Shown here: in pieces, positions 1 through 12,325 of the stretch
How positions within the stretch are numbered: the first letter of the stretch is position 1
How the letters are laid out: every line of letters starts with the position of its first letter
Assembly (NCBI RefSeq): GCF_963662255.1
Contig: NC_085049.1
Span: 58,017,158 to 58,081,157, forward strand
Direction of reading: 5' to 3'
DNA from: Cinclus cinclus
Lineage: Eukaryota; Chordata; Aves; Passeriformes; Cinclidae
Length of the DNA: 64,000 nt
Made by a program: the position numbers and the translations under genes
The notes under the pieces: model-generated
Database searches by the model: none
Told to the model about the DNA's origin: nothing
Seen by the model: the letters and a program-made list of their open reading frames with translations, nothing else

Positions 1-3000
1 CCCAAATATCCTTCCCTTGCTTTTTTTTCCTTCTCCCTTACTCTATTTGCTCCCTGTGCTTAGAGCTTTTCCCTTTTTTGTGTGACAAATAAGCATTTTT
101 CCTTTCTCCTAAAACACTGACAAAAATCATGTTCAAAATTCCCTTTATTTTCTGTCAGACATTTCAAAGTAATTTGCTATTCTCTATGCAGATACAGTAA
201 TCATGCTGTTGCATTATACTCCATCATCCAGGTTATTCAGGTCTCAAGATATCAAACCAGGAATTAAATTAGGGGCACATAATTAAACAGTAAAATTTTA
301 GTGGTGGGCACCTGCACTTCCCATTGACTGCAAAATAAATGCTTATTATGGAACATTTTTCAAAGTGTCACTACTTGCTTTGGATACTGCAATTCCCATT
401 TTTTACTGGCAGATTATCCTTTTTTGCAGCCCACTGCACACTGGCTCACCTGTCCCAATTTTGATTACAAGCTTTCCCGTGTTCTACACCAGGCTTGACA
501 TCCCGACATGATCCCTGGCAACAAGTTATCACTACCAGTTGTTTAATCTTGGAACTGAAGTAGCACATTACTTCAACTGCAAATGAATGAGTGAATTGTG
601 AGAACAGCCTGTCTGCTGACCCATGAAAACAATTTCCCTTTCTTTCAGAGTGACAAGATTTAAATCTTCAGAGACTCAGATTTTCATTTGCTTTTATTTC
701 CAACAGGAATCAAATTACACAGATATGTGAGCTGGGAACCAGTTTCTAAATATGACATGCCTTCCCTCCCATGAAAAAGATGAGATTCTTTACAATATTT
801 AAGCACGTGGTGCATAAGTCAAAGTTGAGTATAATTTGCCCTGTACCACATTCTTCCCTTACCTCTTTTCTCAAGGAAGTGTCTGCTGTATCTTGGATCT
901 TGGCTAGCAAGTACAATATAGGCAGTGAGCGTTGCCTGGGGAATGATGAGCTGCAATAAATAAGAATCCCTGAACAGCAGAGGAAGTGCAAAAGGTGCTT
1001 GTGGGCATGTGTTTGAAATTAGGCTGATAGAACATCTGCCTAAATGACTTGAAGAAAGTCTTTCTGAATGGTTACAGGACAACTCCTGTTTCATGTCATC
1101 TGACAAATTGATTAAAAATAAAAAATCCAAAAATCCAACAAACCCAAACCAACAAACTTTTCAGTTATAGTAACAAGATGAAGAGTGTTGAGGAGCACAT
1201 TCAGTGCAGGCAGCTCGGCATGCAGCTGCAGTGTCAGCCACAGGTTGGGCTCTGGGTGGTGAGAGCCCCAGGCAAGAGGCCAGGAACTGGCACTGACCCT
1301 TTGCACAACAGAGGGCACAGGACCTGTGGCACAGCCAGGTGACTGGATGCTGAGACACAGCAGGAGCTGAGGACTCAGCAGGAAGAGCCAGGATTTTGTC
1401 ACTCACAGGTTGGGAGGGTATAAAAAGTCAGGGCTTTCTTTGGGGTCCCTTCTCAGAGGCACCCAGATCGAGCTGCTATTTTTTTATTGCACCATGGTTA
1501 AATTATTTTAAGGATCCAGATGTCTGAGACTCTGCTAAGGGAAATCCTGGCTTGAGGCAATAGGGAAACTTGGTCTGACTGTGGGAGTGTGGGGGGGTAT
1601 AGGGAGTCAAGTGAGGCACCCACTGGGTCACTGGAGCTACTGACTGAGAAAGGGCTTCATTCCCAGTGTGACTGACAGAGTGGCTTCTGGATGGTCTGAC
1701 AAGGAAAGTTTCCTTAAGAGCAATGAATACTTTTAATGAAAGCCTGAGCTTCTGTGACACATCTACTTGCTGGCCACATGTATTTGCAAATATATTTATA
1801 TCCTGCATTCCTACCAGTCTTCTCTGAACTTCTTGTCATCTTGAGGGAATCTGGGGAAGGAAAGCAGAATGAAAAGCACAGTTACTAAGTTTAGAATCCA
1901 AGACTTAGTTTATGTTTTATTTTCAGTTTATGCAGAGAGAAAGCACCCTCCATTATGGCTCATTTTGCTTGGGCATTTAATGCAAATTCAAAATGAATAC
2001 TTTCAGGGTTCGCTTTCCCTTGTGGACCAAGGAGTTTTACACTTGACACTGTGCAGGTACTTGTATGACAGCTGTTGACCTACCAAGATCACTTTCTGCC
2101 TGGTCCTAATATGTCTCATATTTGCATCTCTTGCTACCCCAGGGAACAACACAGAATTAGGACAGGACAGGGAACAAAAACCAACCAGATCTACCATCTA
2201 TTGCTGTAAATACTACTGGCCTTTACAGGTCTCATAGGAATGGGTTCTAAATTGGCATCCTGGAGTAGTGCAGGCCATTGGTGAGCTGTCATCTGCATTC
2301 CTGAAAAGCCTGAAAAGCAATGTCATCTGCATATGAGCTGGCAGCAGATAGCCAAAAGGACTTTCTGGGCCAAACAGTCCATTGTCATGTTGTTGCAGAC
2401 TCCACATCATCTAAAGACCAGGTTACTTCCAATTTTTGCATTTGATAGGAGGCCATCCACAGGCATACCTTCCTAACACAAAAAAATTAGTGTAAAGTAA
2501 GACCTATAGATCAAGGCATCCTGGGGGGAAAAGACAACCCAGTTGGATACAAAAATTCTTACTTTGATTAGCAGGGTCTAGGGAGAATGCTTACCTCAAT
2601 GTTCTTATGACTCTCTCTTTGGCGACAGAAGTTTGTTCATCTTGAATTTTTCTGATTCCAGCTGGGAATAGTCTCGGTCAGTGTAGCTTTTGGGAAATGA
2701 TAGTGTGCCTAAGTGAAGGTATAGAAGGAATGGTGAAAGAATATGGAAGAGGAAAGAATACTTAACACTTGTCTCCCACCTTCATAGCATGCTATATACA
2801 CTGAGCTTCATGGAATCTCATGCTGCAGTTCATGATACACAAGTGTGCTTGTTTTGTACAGGCAAAGCACAGCTGATGCTCTTGTGAGGCCTAAGATGAA
2901 ATCACCTTGGAAGGGAATTTAGAATGCAGGCCCTGTTTGCTCTCCCTTATAAACAGCTCAGCAGCACAGTCCAAAGGCCAAACATCTCGTCTCCAGCAGC

Positions 3001-4444
3001 TGCCCGTGGTGAAGAGTTACAACAGCACCAAACACCAACCCATATAGAGAGATGCTTGAGACCCTTTCCCTGATATTCCCTTTCCCTGAATCTGCTCATC
3101 AGGAATGTACAGACTGGAAGCTTAAATTTCATCCTTTCCTGGAAAGGACATCTTAAGTGAGCCATGGAAATGGATAACTATGAAAGCAAGAGACAAGGAA
3201 AAGGATGAAATACAGATGTGGAAGCAAGCAAACAGCAGCCAGGTAATAGGAACAAAGTGAAATAAAGCTTAACACAAACTTTCACTGCAATGTGGGCTGC
3301 TCATGTTCTCTGAATCTTTGGTCTCCTAGTCTCTAAGGACAGCCACGTGGCAAACTGTGTCAGGAAACAATGGATTCTCTCCAGAGCATGCAAGTGGCTC
3401 AACAGCCTGCATATTTATGTAAAGCCTTTCAAGTGAACAGTGTGGCCAGAATGGTGAGCATTGATTGGTAAATGTCCTCAGAGGCCTGGGTACTTTACAT
3501 TTTCCATGCATGGCTTCATTTACACTTTTTCTGCTTCTTAGAGCAGAGGGTACATGTTTTCCATGTTAGCACATATTAGAGAGACCAAAGTACACAAATA
3601 TAAAAATGTTGTATGCATGAACTCAGGGAAGGAGGGCAGGAACTGAGTTTGAAAGACAAGGGGTAACTCAGTTTGCAACTGAGGGTAACTTACCGCTTGC
3701 AAGAGTTGCATTTCCTGACAGGAGCAAAATTGTTCTCACCTATCATCCATTCTGAAATTGCATTGCAAAGCTGTGTCTTGGACTCATCAGTACTGAAACA
3801 TAACCATGGGAAATAAGCACAGAAGCAGATACACAAGGCTTGACTCAGCAGTGAAGAGAAAAATAAATAGGTTTTAAGGAAAAAAGAATGACAACTCTAC
3901 ATACTTTTTAGTCAAGAGTTCATGTACACAGTGGTCTTTTGAATAACAAAGTCTACATTTCAGCCAAAGTAATGACTGCAGCTTTGAAAAGCCAGTAGGG
4001 AAGAAGTATGTGATTTGGTGAAAAAATAAGGATAAAAACATTTCTCCTTCCTCCTTTCTTTATTGGTCTGGTTAGCAAAATAGAACAACCAGAAAGAGTG
4101 TTAGTGCAAATATTTAGAACTTTTAAGACACTTTAAAAGCCAGCTGTGAAAAGCAAAAGGGAATTAAGAACCACTGAATAAGTAACTAAAAGAGAGAAGG
4201 CAGAGGCAAAGTAGGTGAAGGTGTATTTGTTGGGTGATGGAGGGCACACATGAGGGATGAGAACTATAACCCATGCTTTACTGCATTTTATTATTTTTTT
4301 AGGTTACTAAGATCCTTCCAGAAGACAGAGGCGTGAAGTTTCCTGGCTATCAGTCAGCTATTCAATGAAGGGTACCACCTGCGACAGACACTCCATTATC
4401 TCCAAATGTCATGGCATCCATGATAGCTGGATATTAGGATACTT

Positions 4445-4469
4445 ACATTAATTAATTAATTAATTAATA
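4445..4469. repeat. (ATTA)n microsatellite
   Basis: About six uninterrupted copies of the tetramer ATTA/TTAA lie in otherwise single-copy AT-rich DNA. It is a simple repeat with no coding context. Confidence 0.85.
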
Positions 4470-4927
4470 GATGCCTGCACAGTACTCTGAAAATCTCAAT
4501 TTATAGGATAAGTATTACATTCAGATTAGTCCTGTGCAGATAGGTTTCTCCACTTCACTCTCCTTTTTTTCTTTGCCTAGCTATAAGCACTGGAACGAGG
4601 GCCTCCTGGTGGTAGAATCTGTGACAGCCAAGCAGGAGAAAAGCACATTTCTTTACAAAGCACGGCTATTTTTATATCCCTTCAGTTAGCTATAGTGAAA
4701 TAAAGAAACAGAGAGAGAAAAAGAAGTGTCGGCTTTGTCAACAAAAAATATTTTTTGGTATTTAATGTCTAGGATTCTAAAAGAAGGGACATCATTAACT
4801 GCACAGCACTGAAGCAACAAGAATTACCTCACTGATGAAAAATTTAATTGGGCAGAGAATTAATTTCAATATGCTAAAAAAGCTTTTATTTATAGGTTTT
4901 AAACTCAGTCTCATTTAGCCCACTAGG

Positions 4928-4973
4928 TGTTACCAATAGGTAAGGCTTTATAAAGCCTTACCTGTTGGTAACA
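4928..4973. repeat. 46-bp near-perfect palindrome
   Basis: Two 23-bp arms meet without a spacer at TTTATAAA. The left arm starts TGTTACCAATAGG and the right arm ends CCTGTTGGTAACA. Only one of the 23 pairs is mismatched (T in the left arm against G in the right). The central 26 bp is a perfect palindrome. The sequence could form a cruciform or, if transcribed, a hairpin. It could be the remnant of a short inverted-repeat transposon; no clear target duplication is visible. Confidence 0.9.
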
Positions 4974-7224
4974 ACCAGGCAATGTAGCAACTTCCAATAC
5001 AATAACTAAAATAAGTACTCTTTTTTTATGTCAGACTAAGCCTAGAGTAAGTCTTCTGAATTTACCAGTCAATGGGGTTTCCCTGCAATTATTGATATAA
5101 CAGAGGACAATAATAATCCCACAGCATAGATGAAAAAAAAGCAAGAGAAACACTATGGAGTTAAAAGCAGCTCTGAGAACATCTAAGATATAGATTCTCT
5201 ATAACTTTTGAGCCAAAAAGAGTTGAAGAAGATGTTCCAAATCAGGCAATCGAGAACAGCTTGGGTCTATTCCAAAATTTCCACACTGCCATGTGCTACA
5301 GCCCTATCTTCATCCTGTCAATCTCTCAGCCTTCCACCAGTGTTCTCTCAAATATGTCTTCCTGGGAACATAGGGCAGCTTCCTTACACGGTGACTGTAA
5401 CATACAGGTTCTTCACCATTTAATGGGCTTTTGCAGTTCCTAAGTGATCTCTGTAGTTACTGTCTTGGGAGAAAGAGCATGTGCTAGGTGTTCTTTTCCC
5501 CACAGAGTGACAGGAACAGAAGGATGCACACTACTACACCATAATGCTTCTAACACAGCTGAAAATTGCATGTCAAACTATATATAAATACATATATATG
5601 TGTTTGCAATGTACTGAGAGACAATGCTAGAAACAGCAACAGTCGGTTCTTGTCTCGGTATCTACCTGATGTAGGTGGAGAAACAATGATGAAAAGTTGC
5701 TTCCAAAAGGTTGGTGCCTGGGAGGTTGGTGCAGTGAGGAAATTCCACCATTTTTCAAGGAAATGGAGTCTGGCGAGAAATGAAATTTCGTCAAACCATG
5801 CAGAAGAAGACAGATTCCTGAAGCAAATCACAGCAGAAATCAAAATACTGAACCTCCTTCCCTTAGTCTCCAGTGGAAGCTTTCTGACCTCCTGTTGACA
5901 AGCCCTACCAGCCATGAGACCATTCACACAGGCATTATCTATCGTGGGCACAGCAACCAGGCACAGAAGGAAGCATTCACCTCACATGCCAAGGCAGTGG
6001 GGATGGGCTGCCTGGCTTTTTCCAAGTCTCTGCTCCACAGAAAGAGGCAGTAAGAGAATCACTCTGAGACCCCAGATGCATGAGGCAGTTTAGTTTTACA
6101 ATAATTACAGTGCATTTCTAGAATACTCATCCTGCTCAGCGCAAGGAGAGCTCAGGAAACAGCTGTGCTGAAATACACAGGTTTCTTCTAGGAAGGAGAA
6201 CATCACTGAAAAAAAGACCCCAACCAAACTGAGCTCAGTCCATCAGTATCCTGTATGGTCTTTGGCTCTTAGAAGCAACCAGGTGAGCTGCCTTTATTTT
6301 CTCATTTCATAATTGTAATTTTACATGCTGTCAGCTTTTTTTCCAAAGTTCTTACCCTCATTTATCTGGACCTTCCTTTCTTCTTTCCTACCCAATATAA
6401 TCACACACATATGGATATTAAGTGGTGATAGAAGCCACAACTACTTCACAATGACCTTGCTCTGAACAGTGAGTTATATATTCTACTTTTAAGTAGAATT
6501 ATAATCACTTCTCCTATTGCAAAAATCACTGCTTTTCAGTGCACACTCTCGTATACTGGGTCAGAAGGCAACTGTTTTTATAGCATGTGTCCTGCAAGAA
6601 CCAGGTATTGGTTAACTGAACTACCAAAAGATACTGCAGCACTAGAGATTTTTCCTGTCTCAAGTCATCGGGTTTAACTCTGCTATTTTTGCAATTCTCA
6701 TTCCAAGCAAGCAATTTTCTGGTTCACTTAAGGCAGGGTGCCAATTAAGCACTCTGGGAATGAAAGACTGTTAGATAACTTTTTTTTTTTTCCTGGAGTA
6801 CTAATAAATGTACAAACCAAGTCAAAATGTTGGTGATTCTCTTCTTTTCTCCTCATTTTATCTGCCTGCCCTTGTTTGTTTTTTTTCCCCTTGTCTTTAC
6901 TGCTCCCTTTTAACTGAAGTCAGCATCTTACTATCTCATCAATCCAAAATTTCTCAGGAAAGCCCCAGTAAGTCCTCAACTAAGCTTTTTTTTAACAATG
7001 AAGCAAGTAACTTCAGATAACTATTCTAACATACTGGAGAATTATTTTATAGTTTGGGACATTTTGCCTCTGTAACATAAAAAGTATTGGTGATACGTGT
7101 TACATACCCATGCCACTCATTCAAAATATCCACTGCCACCTCCCATGGAATAAAAGTAACACAATGAATCTAAATTTATTCCGTCATGTGCTGAAAGGGA
7201 GGACTTTGCAACGCGCACAGGAAA

Positions 7225-7428
7225 TCGGGATGCTGGGACTGCTTCAAAGGAAGGCGTGTGAGGAGCTGCTGCAGTGGAGCCACCGTCCCCGGAGGTGTTT
7301 GAGAAAAGACTGGACATGGCACTAAGTGTCACGGTTACGTTCACATGGTGGTGCTCGGTCCAAGACAGGACTCGATGATCTCAGAGATCTTTTCCAATCT
7401 AGCCGATTCTGTACGATTCTTCCCTCTC
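7225..7428 (+). mobile_element. CR1 LINE 3' fragment
   Basis: The sequence matches the conserved 3' end of avian CR1 elements: a run reading GGAGGTGTTTGAGAAAAGAC, then GGACATGGCACTAAGTG, then CTCGATGATCTCAGAG and TTTTCCAATCTA, ending in ATTCT-type terminal repeats. The coding parts of the LINE are missing, as is usual for 5'-truncated copies. The left border is uncertain. Confidence 0.85.
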
Positions 7429-7619
7429 CAGCTCCTCACCCATCATCCCTGAACACATGCAGTTCAGGATGCCAGATCTCCTCCACTTCTTCTCCCACGC
7501 TCCCAACCAAGTAGGGGTTCTCTGCTTCATGGCGTTTGGTTATTTATCTGAAAAAATAAACAAACGCCACCAAAAACAATTTTAACAACTCTTCCAGGCG
7601 ATTCGAGCATTTTAGGGAA

Positions 7620-8450
7620 GGTGAGAAGGAAAGCGCGGCGAGCACGGTACCCGTTTGACGCAGCCCGCCCATGAGCAGAGCCCGACCCCGAATCTCGCTG
7701 CCCGGCACTCCGCCCCCGTCCCCCTCCAGGACAGGAGGCGGAGCCGAGCGGATCCCATCGCCAGGGAAACGCGGAGGCCGCAAACCGCTCCCGGGACACG
7801 CGGCGGATCCCACCGGCGGCGGACGGCGAGCGCCGGGAGCGGGCGCGGCCCGACGGAAAGGTGCGGGCCCCCCCCCCCCAGGAATTAAGGCGAAGCTCGA
7901 TGGAACAGCCCGGCCCAACCGCCCTCGCACCGCGGGGCTGACCCTACCACTGCGGCGCGGGGGGGATGGGGGGCATTCTTCATCAGCTCCGCTCTTGCCC
8001 AGCCCGCTGCTTTCGCCAGCGAGATGCCGGGAGGGAAAACAGAACAAAGGAGCATCCCGGTGGTGGCCCGTGCGGTGAATAACGCCCCGCGGGGCTCCCC
8101 TTCCAGCTTCTTGGCGTGCCCATAGCGTGGTACGGCCCGTGCTCTTCCCCATCCCCGAGGCCGCGGGGCGCTGGGGGTGGGGGGTACGGGCCGGGAGGGC
8201 GGAGAGGAGGGGGTGACACCTCGCACAGTCCGTCCTGTCACCCGCCCGGCTCGGTCACGTGCGGCGGAGGTGCGAGGGACGTGCCCGTTGAAGGCCGGTG
8301 CTGCCTGGTGGCAGTGGCGGGGAGGCAGCCGGGACTCCCCCCTCTCCCCTCCCCAAATCGCCATCCTGGCCTGAGAGCTGGAGGGCTTCGCCTGGGGAGA
8401 ACAGCCGCCCTGTCACATCACTGCTCTCGGCCCGCAGCCTCAGACCCGTT
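7620..8450 (+). promoter_or_regulatory. CpG-island promoter region of CBY1
   Basis: The stretch is strongly GC- and CpG-rich compared with the AT-rich DNA before it and lies immediately upstream of the CBY1 start codon. It contains a CACGTG-containing E-box near 8,256 and C-rich and G-rich tracts, including a run of about 13 C at 7,869. A plausible acceptor (CGGCCCGCAG, near 8,438) precedes the coding exon, which suggests a noncoding first exon in the island. A divergent minus-strand transcript could also start here. Long open frames in the island on both strands look like by-products of base composition. Confidence 0.75.
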
Positions 8451-8503
8451 GTGTCTGTCCTGCTCCTCCAGGAGCCCGCCGTAGGCCTGGCCAGCAGAGT
8501 GCG

Positions 8504-10472
8504 ATGCCTCTCTTTGGGAACTCCTTCAGCCCGAAGAAGACCCCCCCCAGGAAATGGGCTTCGCTGTCCAACCTGCACCTGGTGAGTCTCAGCACCTCTG
8601 GTTTGCTGCAGGAGCGCTGCCTTGGTGGCAGAGATGGGTGGCTCCTGCTGTGAGTGCCATAATCCTTACAAGAGCTCCCAGCTGCTTCTGGGGCAGGAAA
8701 AAGTTCTTCACCCAGAGGGTGATTGGAAAACAGACTTCCCAGGGCAGTGGTCACAGCACCAAGCCTGGCAGTTCAGGAAGTGTTTGGACATTCCTCTCAG
8801 GCACATGGTGCAGCCCTTGGGGATGGTCCTTTGCAGGGCCAGGAGTTGGACTCAGTGATCCTTGTGGTTTCTTTCCAACTCAGTATATTCTATAATTTCA
8901 ACTGTGCTGCTTTCTTCCTGCAGTGCAGCACCATTCCTGATCATTGGTGACTATACATGAAGCTACAAATGGAATAGCTCAGGGAAGAATCATCATCACC
9001 CCACCTGCAGTCCAGAACTGTGTCACTGAAAACTTCTCACCAGTGGTCTTCAAGTGTAGGGTAGATGAGTGGGTGGTAGAAGGTGCAGGGATGGCAGTGA
9101 GAGGAGTCAGTCCTCTACTGCAGCAATACATGACCAAAGTAGGGTTCCAGGCTCCAGGGCCATTTGGACCAGCATCTTCCACTGGAATGCCAGTCACTAA
9201 GAAATGGGAGAGCAGAGGGTGGCTCTGGAATTCTGTGAAACTCTGATCTTCTCCCTGCAGCTGGATAGATCTACCCGTGAAGTTGAGCTGGGCCTGGAAT
9301 ATGGCACCCCCACAATGCACCTTGCTGGCCAGAGCCTGAAGTTTGAAAATGGTCACTGGGTCTCAGGTAGAGTACAGCTCAGCTTGCTGTGGTCTGAAGT
9401 AGCCACAGTTGGCTGATAATCTGTATTTTGACCTCATTCCTTCCTCTAAGAATCAGGAAGCTTCCTGGGGGATCGCAGGGAACTGCAGCGCTTGCGCAAA
9501 CGAAACCAGCAGCTAGAGGAAGAAAACAACCTACTTCGGCTGAAAGTGGACATTCTGCTGGACATGGTGAGCCTTTGCCCAACTCCTGCTTGCCCATAGC
9601 ACTGGGGATGCCTGAGCAAAGAGTACTGGGTCCCCTGAAGAAGGCTGCTCTCACTGCACCCCTCTTTTTGCTTTACCTTGCCACGCAACATAGGTGTAAT
9701 GGCAGTAATGGCTGAGGGAGTAAAGCCTGATCCCCTCTGAAAAGAGGGGAAGGTTCCCCCCTCATCAGAGTTTGTTGTGAACTATTACTGAGGAGAGGGA
9801 AGCTCCTGCAAGTACCATATCTCCTGTTTCCCTTTCTGCACAGAATGTGGCATTTTTCTTGCCACTCTGTCGTCTGCCTTAACTGTGAAACTGAGTTACC
9901 GCCAGTGTTTCTGGTCACAGAAGATTAAAACTTCTGTCTGCTGTCATGAGGGGTGTGACATACATCCTGTGTGTAAAACTGTGGATGAAAGATTTTCCAC
10001 TAAATAAACCAAAATTCAACCTTACCCAGAGATCACAGCTTTCATGCTTAAAATCTGGAGAGACATTCAGTGAAATAGAACACACATCTATTCTCAGTTA
10101 ATTAGTGATTTAGCCTTTATCTCACTCTAAACAAATGCTTTCTTTATCTTCACGTGTTTTAAAACTGGAAAATGGCTTTTGTGGCTGGAACACTTAGCAG
10201 AAGTGTTAGCTGCTCTCCAGCTTTTCCAAGTGATCTCAGTGAAGCGTGACATGGCAGCTTCCCCCTTGCCCAACAGGAACAAATTCCCTCCCGCAGGACC
10301 TGGCTTGTGGCTGTAAATCTCGGTTGTGCTGTGAAGTTGGAAAGGCCTCATGAGCCTTTAACTCACTCCTGTTGTTTGCTGTGCCTTCCAGCTTTCTGAG
10401 ACCACTGCCGAGTCCCACCTCATGGAGAAGGAGCTGGAGGAGCTGAAGCAGCATAACCGGAGGAAGAAATGA
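8504..10472 (+). CDS. CBY1: Chibby homolog 1, beta-catenin antagonist and ciliary base protein
   Basis: Four coding exons join in frame: 8504-8581, 9261-9366, 9451-9566 and 10392-10472. All have GT/AG borders. They give 126 residues, the same length as human CBY1. The product starts MPLFGNSFSPKKTPPRK, continues LDRSTREVELGLEYGTPTM and LAGQSLKFENGHW, and has a C-terminal leucine-rich coiled coil (about residues 73-120, including RNQQLEEENNLLRLKVDILL) followed by a basic tail, QHNRRKK. By family knowledge, Chibby binds the C-terminal part of beta-catenin and, with 14-3-3, keeps it out of the nucleus. It also works at the distal centriole and transition zone in ciliogenesis. The start has a purine at -3 and lies just inside the CpG island. 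A CR1 fragment sits in intron 1. Confidence 0.97.
8690..8902 (+). mobile_element. CR1 LINE 3' fragment in CBY1 intron 1
   Basis: It shows the typical CR1 3' order: AAAAAGTTCTTCACCCAGAG, GTTTGGACATTCCTCTCAGG, CTTGGGGATGGTCCTTTGCA, CCAGGAGTTGGACTCAGTGA, then TTTCCAACTCAG and terminal ATTCTAT. It is in the same orientation as CBY1. Confidence 0.9.
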
Positions 10473-10942
10473 ACAAGAGGTGGCCAGGCTGGTCTTGGCC
10501 CACAGGATGCTGGGGCTGGCCTGGGCCTCCCTGCCACGTTGGTACTGCGTGGAGGTACTTTGTTTCACAGGACCACGGGTGCTGAGATGCCTCCAGTGTT
10601 GTGTGGTGTCATGGGTTGGTTTAAACCAGCTAATGGCTGGTTTAGCACCGCAGCACTCTTCATTAACACGATTTTCCTCAGAGCACTTTACCTCGATACG
10701 TTTCCTCACCGCAGCCCAGCATAGGTACCCTCTGCTCTAAGGCAGCCGGACAACAAGCGGTGGAGAAGATCAGTCTCCATGAGGGCTGCTCCTCGCCCTC
10801 TCTGCTTACCGAAGAGCTCTCTGCCCGCTGCCCCTGGGGAGCCCGCGGGTGCTTGTACTGACCTCACCGTCTGACTTGGGGCGAGCAGGATGCTGGAGTT
10901 GCTCATTCTGAGCGTTTTGCATATTTTACATAAAACTTTGCA

Positions 10943-10948
10943 ATTAAA
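10943..10948 (+). terminator. Probable CBY1 poly(A) signal (ATTAAA)
   Basis: ATTAAA lies about 470 bases after the CBY1 stop codon, at the end of the AT-rich tail and just before the GC-rich TOMM22 promoter. No better AATAAA occurs between the stop and the TOMM22 start. The assignment is an inference. Confidence 0.55.
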
Positions 10949-10969
10949 ACCCGGTTTCTGAGGGTATTT

Positions 10970-11660
10970 TGTAACGCGTCGCGCTGTGCTGAGGGGGCCG
11001 GGGCGGGGGCAGCCGGTGTTCCTCCGGGCCGCCAGGGGTCGCTGCTTCGCCCGGGCTGGGCGCTGGGAGAGCCGCTGCGCTTCCGGCGGCGCTCTGGCCG
11101 CCGCTCCTTCCGTCCTGTCTGGTGGCGATGGCGGCCGCGGCGTCCCTGTCCCCTGAGGAGCTGCTGCCCAAGGGCGGCGCGGGCAAGGCCGAGGAGCTGG
11201 AGGACGAGCTCGATGAGGAGGAGGAGGACGACGAGGAGGTATCGTGGCAGGCAGCGGGGAAGGCCGGGCGGGGGCGGTGACCCCGCGGGGCGCGCAGGGC
11301 CGTGTGGCGCGGCCTGACACGGTGATGCCGCCCGCAGCTGGACGAGACGCTGGCGGAGCGGCTGTGGGGACTCACGGAGATGTTCCCCGAGAGCGTCCGA
11401 TCGGCGGCTGGGGCTACATTCGACCTGTCCCTGACGGTAGCGCAGAAGATGTACAGGTGAGGGGGCGGCGGGCCGGGCCGGCGCCCCTCGAGCGGGCCCG
11501 GCGGACAGAGCGGCGGCGCGGGGCGGCTACGCCGGCTTTCGCGGCGGCTATGGCTGCTGGCAGCGCAGCGCGGGGCCTGCGGGGAGCGGTGGAGCCACGG
11601 TGTTTGTTTATGGGCGGCTTGGGCAGGGCGGGGATAAGGAGACGACCCGGAGCTCGGGGT
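10970..11660 (+). promoter_or_regulatory. CpG island over the TOMM22 promoter and first exons
   Basis: A sharp rise in CpG density begins right after the probable CBY1 poly(A) signal, runs across both first TOMM22 exons and ends in intron 2. Only about 180 bp separates the CBY1 poly(A) signal from the TOMM22 start codon, so the TOMM22 core promoter must be very compact. Confidence 0.75.
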
Positions 11661-12325
11661 TGGATTTGGAGGCAGGTTTATGATTGAGGCACGTAAGGGA
11701 AACGTGGGATTGTGCCTATAAGAACTGATTCCTAGGGTTCTTTCTCCTTGATAGATTCTCTAGGGCAGCTCTGTGGATTGGGACCACCTCCTTCATGATA
11801 TTGGTTCTTCCTGTCGTCTTTGAAACCGAAAAACTGCAGATGGAGCAACAGCAGCAGCTGCAGCAGCGACAGGTGAGGCAGGAAGGCCAGCCCTCTCTCC
11901 CGGCCCTGCAGAGTTAGCTGGGAGTGCCTGCACCTCCCGCTGCTTCGGAAGCCTGGGGAGAAGGGTGCAGTCTGTTGTAGGCTGTGGCCTCACTCATCCC
12001 ACCAGATTCTCTGGCTGGATGTTCTAATTGGACAGTCTTGCTGATTCCCAGTGTCAGGCTGGCAGCAATCCCTGGCAAGCACACAACCTGGCTTTCACCA
12101 GCCAAACTATGCTGTGAGGCACTGACCTTGGCTGTTGCAGAAGGCACAGGACTGGTGCTGCAAAGTGCCACCAGTACCTGTGGGAGGGGGAACAGCATGG
12201 CAAGGCGTCGTGTGTTCTTGAAACACCTCAACCAATTGTTTTCTTTCCAGATCCTCCTTGGACCCAACACGGGGCTCTCAGGGGGAATGCCAGGGGCCCT
12301 GCCTCCGCTGTCTGGAAAAATCTAA
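11128..12325 (+). CDS. TOMM22: Mitochondrial import receptor subunit TOM22
   Basis: Four coding exons, 11128-11238, 11338-11456, 11755-11872 and 12251-12325, join in frame to give 140 residues (human 142). The protein has a short alanine-rich start and an acidic cytosolic domain (ELEDELDEEEEDDEE, then LDETLAERLWGLTEMFPE). The conserved stretch SAAGATFDLSL precedes one tail-anchor membrane helix at about residues 81-99 (RAALWIGTTSFMILVLPVV). The glutamine-rich QMEQQQQLQQRQ and the terminal ILLGPNTGLSGGMPGALP face the intermembrane space. TOM22 is the central receptor and organiser of the TOM complex in the outer mitochondrial membrane, receiving presequence proteins from TOM20. The start codon has G at -3 and +4. 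Confidence 0.97.

Larger units (their letters stand above)
1..7200. other. Gene-poor AT-rich stretch upstream of CBY1
   Basis: I found no exon set that I can support here on either strand. Open frames are short (the longest about 130 codons, 5,550-5,951 minus), overlap each other and resemble no family I know. The stretch holds homopolymer runs, a short ATTA repeat, a strong palindrome at 4,928-4,973 and a small inverted repeat at 6,480-6,499. In mammals the divergent neighbour of CBY1 is FAM227A. Its exons could lie here undetected, because its sequence is poorly conserved. It is otherwise intergenic or intronic DNA. Confidence 0.5.

Noticed and set aside
5550..5951. 133-codon minus frame with WW-containing segment, considered as a FAM227A (FWWh) exon
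   Set aside because: The surroundings of the tryptophans do not match what I remember of the FWWh motif, and no neighbouring exon with matching phase was found.
6480..6499. Small inverted repeat ATTCTACTT-TT-AAGTAGAAT
   Set aside because: Arms of 9 bp in AT-rich DNA are expected now and then by chance.
7544..8152. 202-codon open frame on the minus strand in the CBY1 CpG island
   Set aside because: It is Pro/Arg/Gly-rich with no domain and overlaps several other long frames. High GC removes stop codons, so this is a composition effect.
10706..11320. 204-codon minus-strand frame over the TOMM22 promoter and exon 1
   Set aside because: It is antisense to a proven exon in a CpG island and has low-complexity Pro/Arg content.
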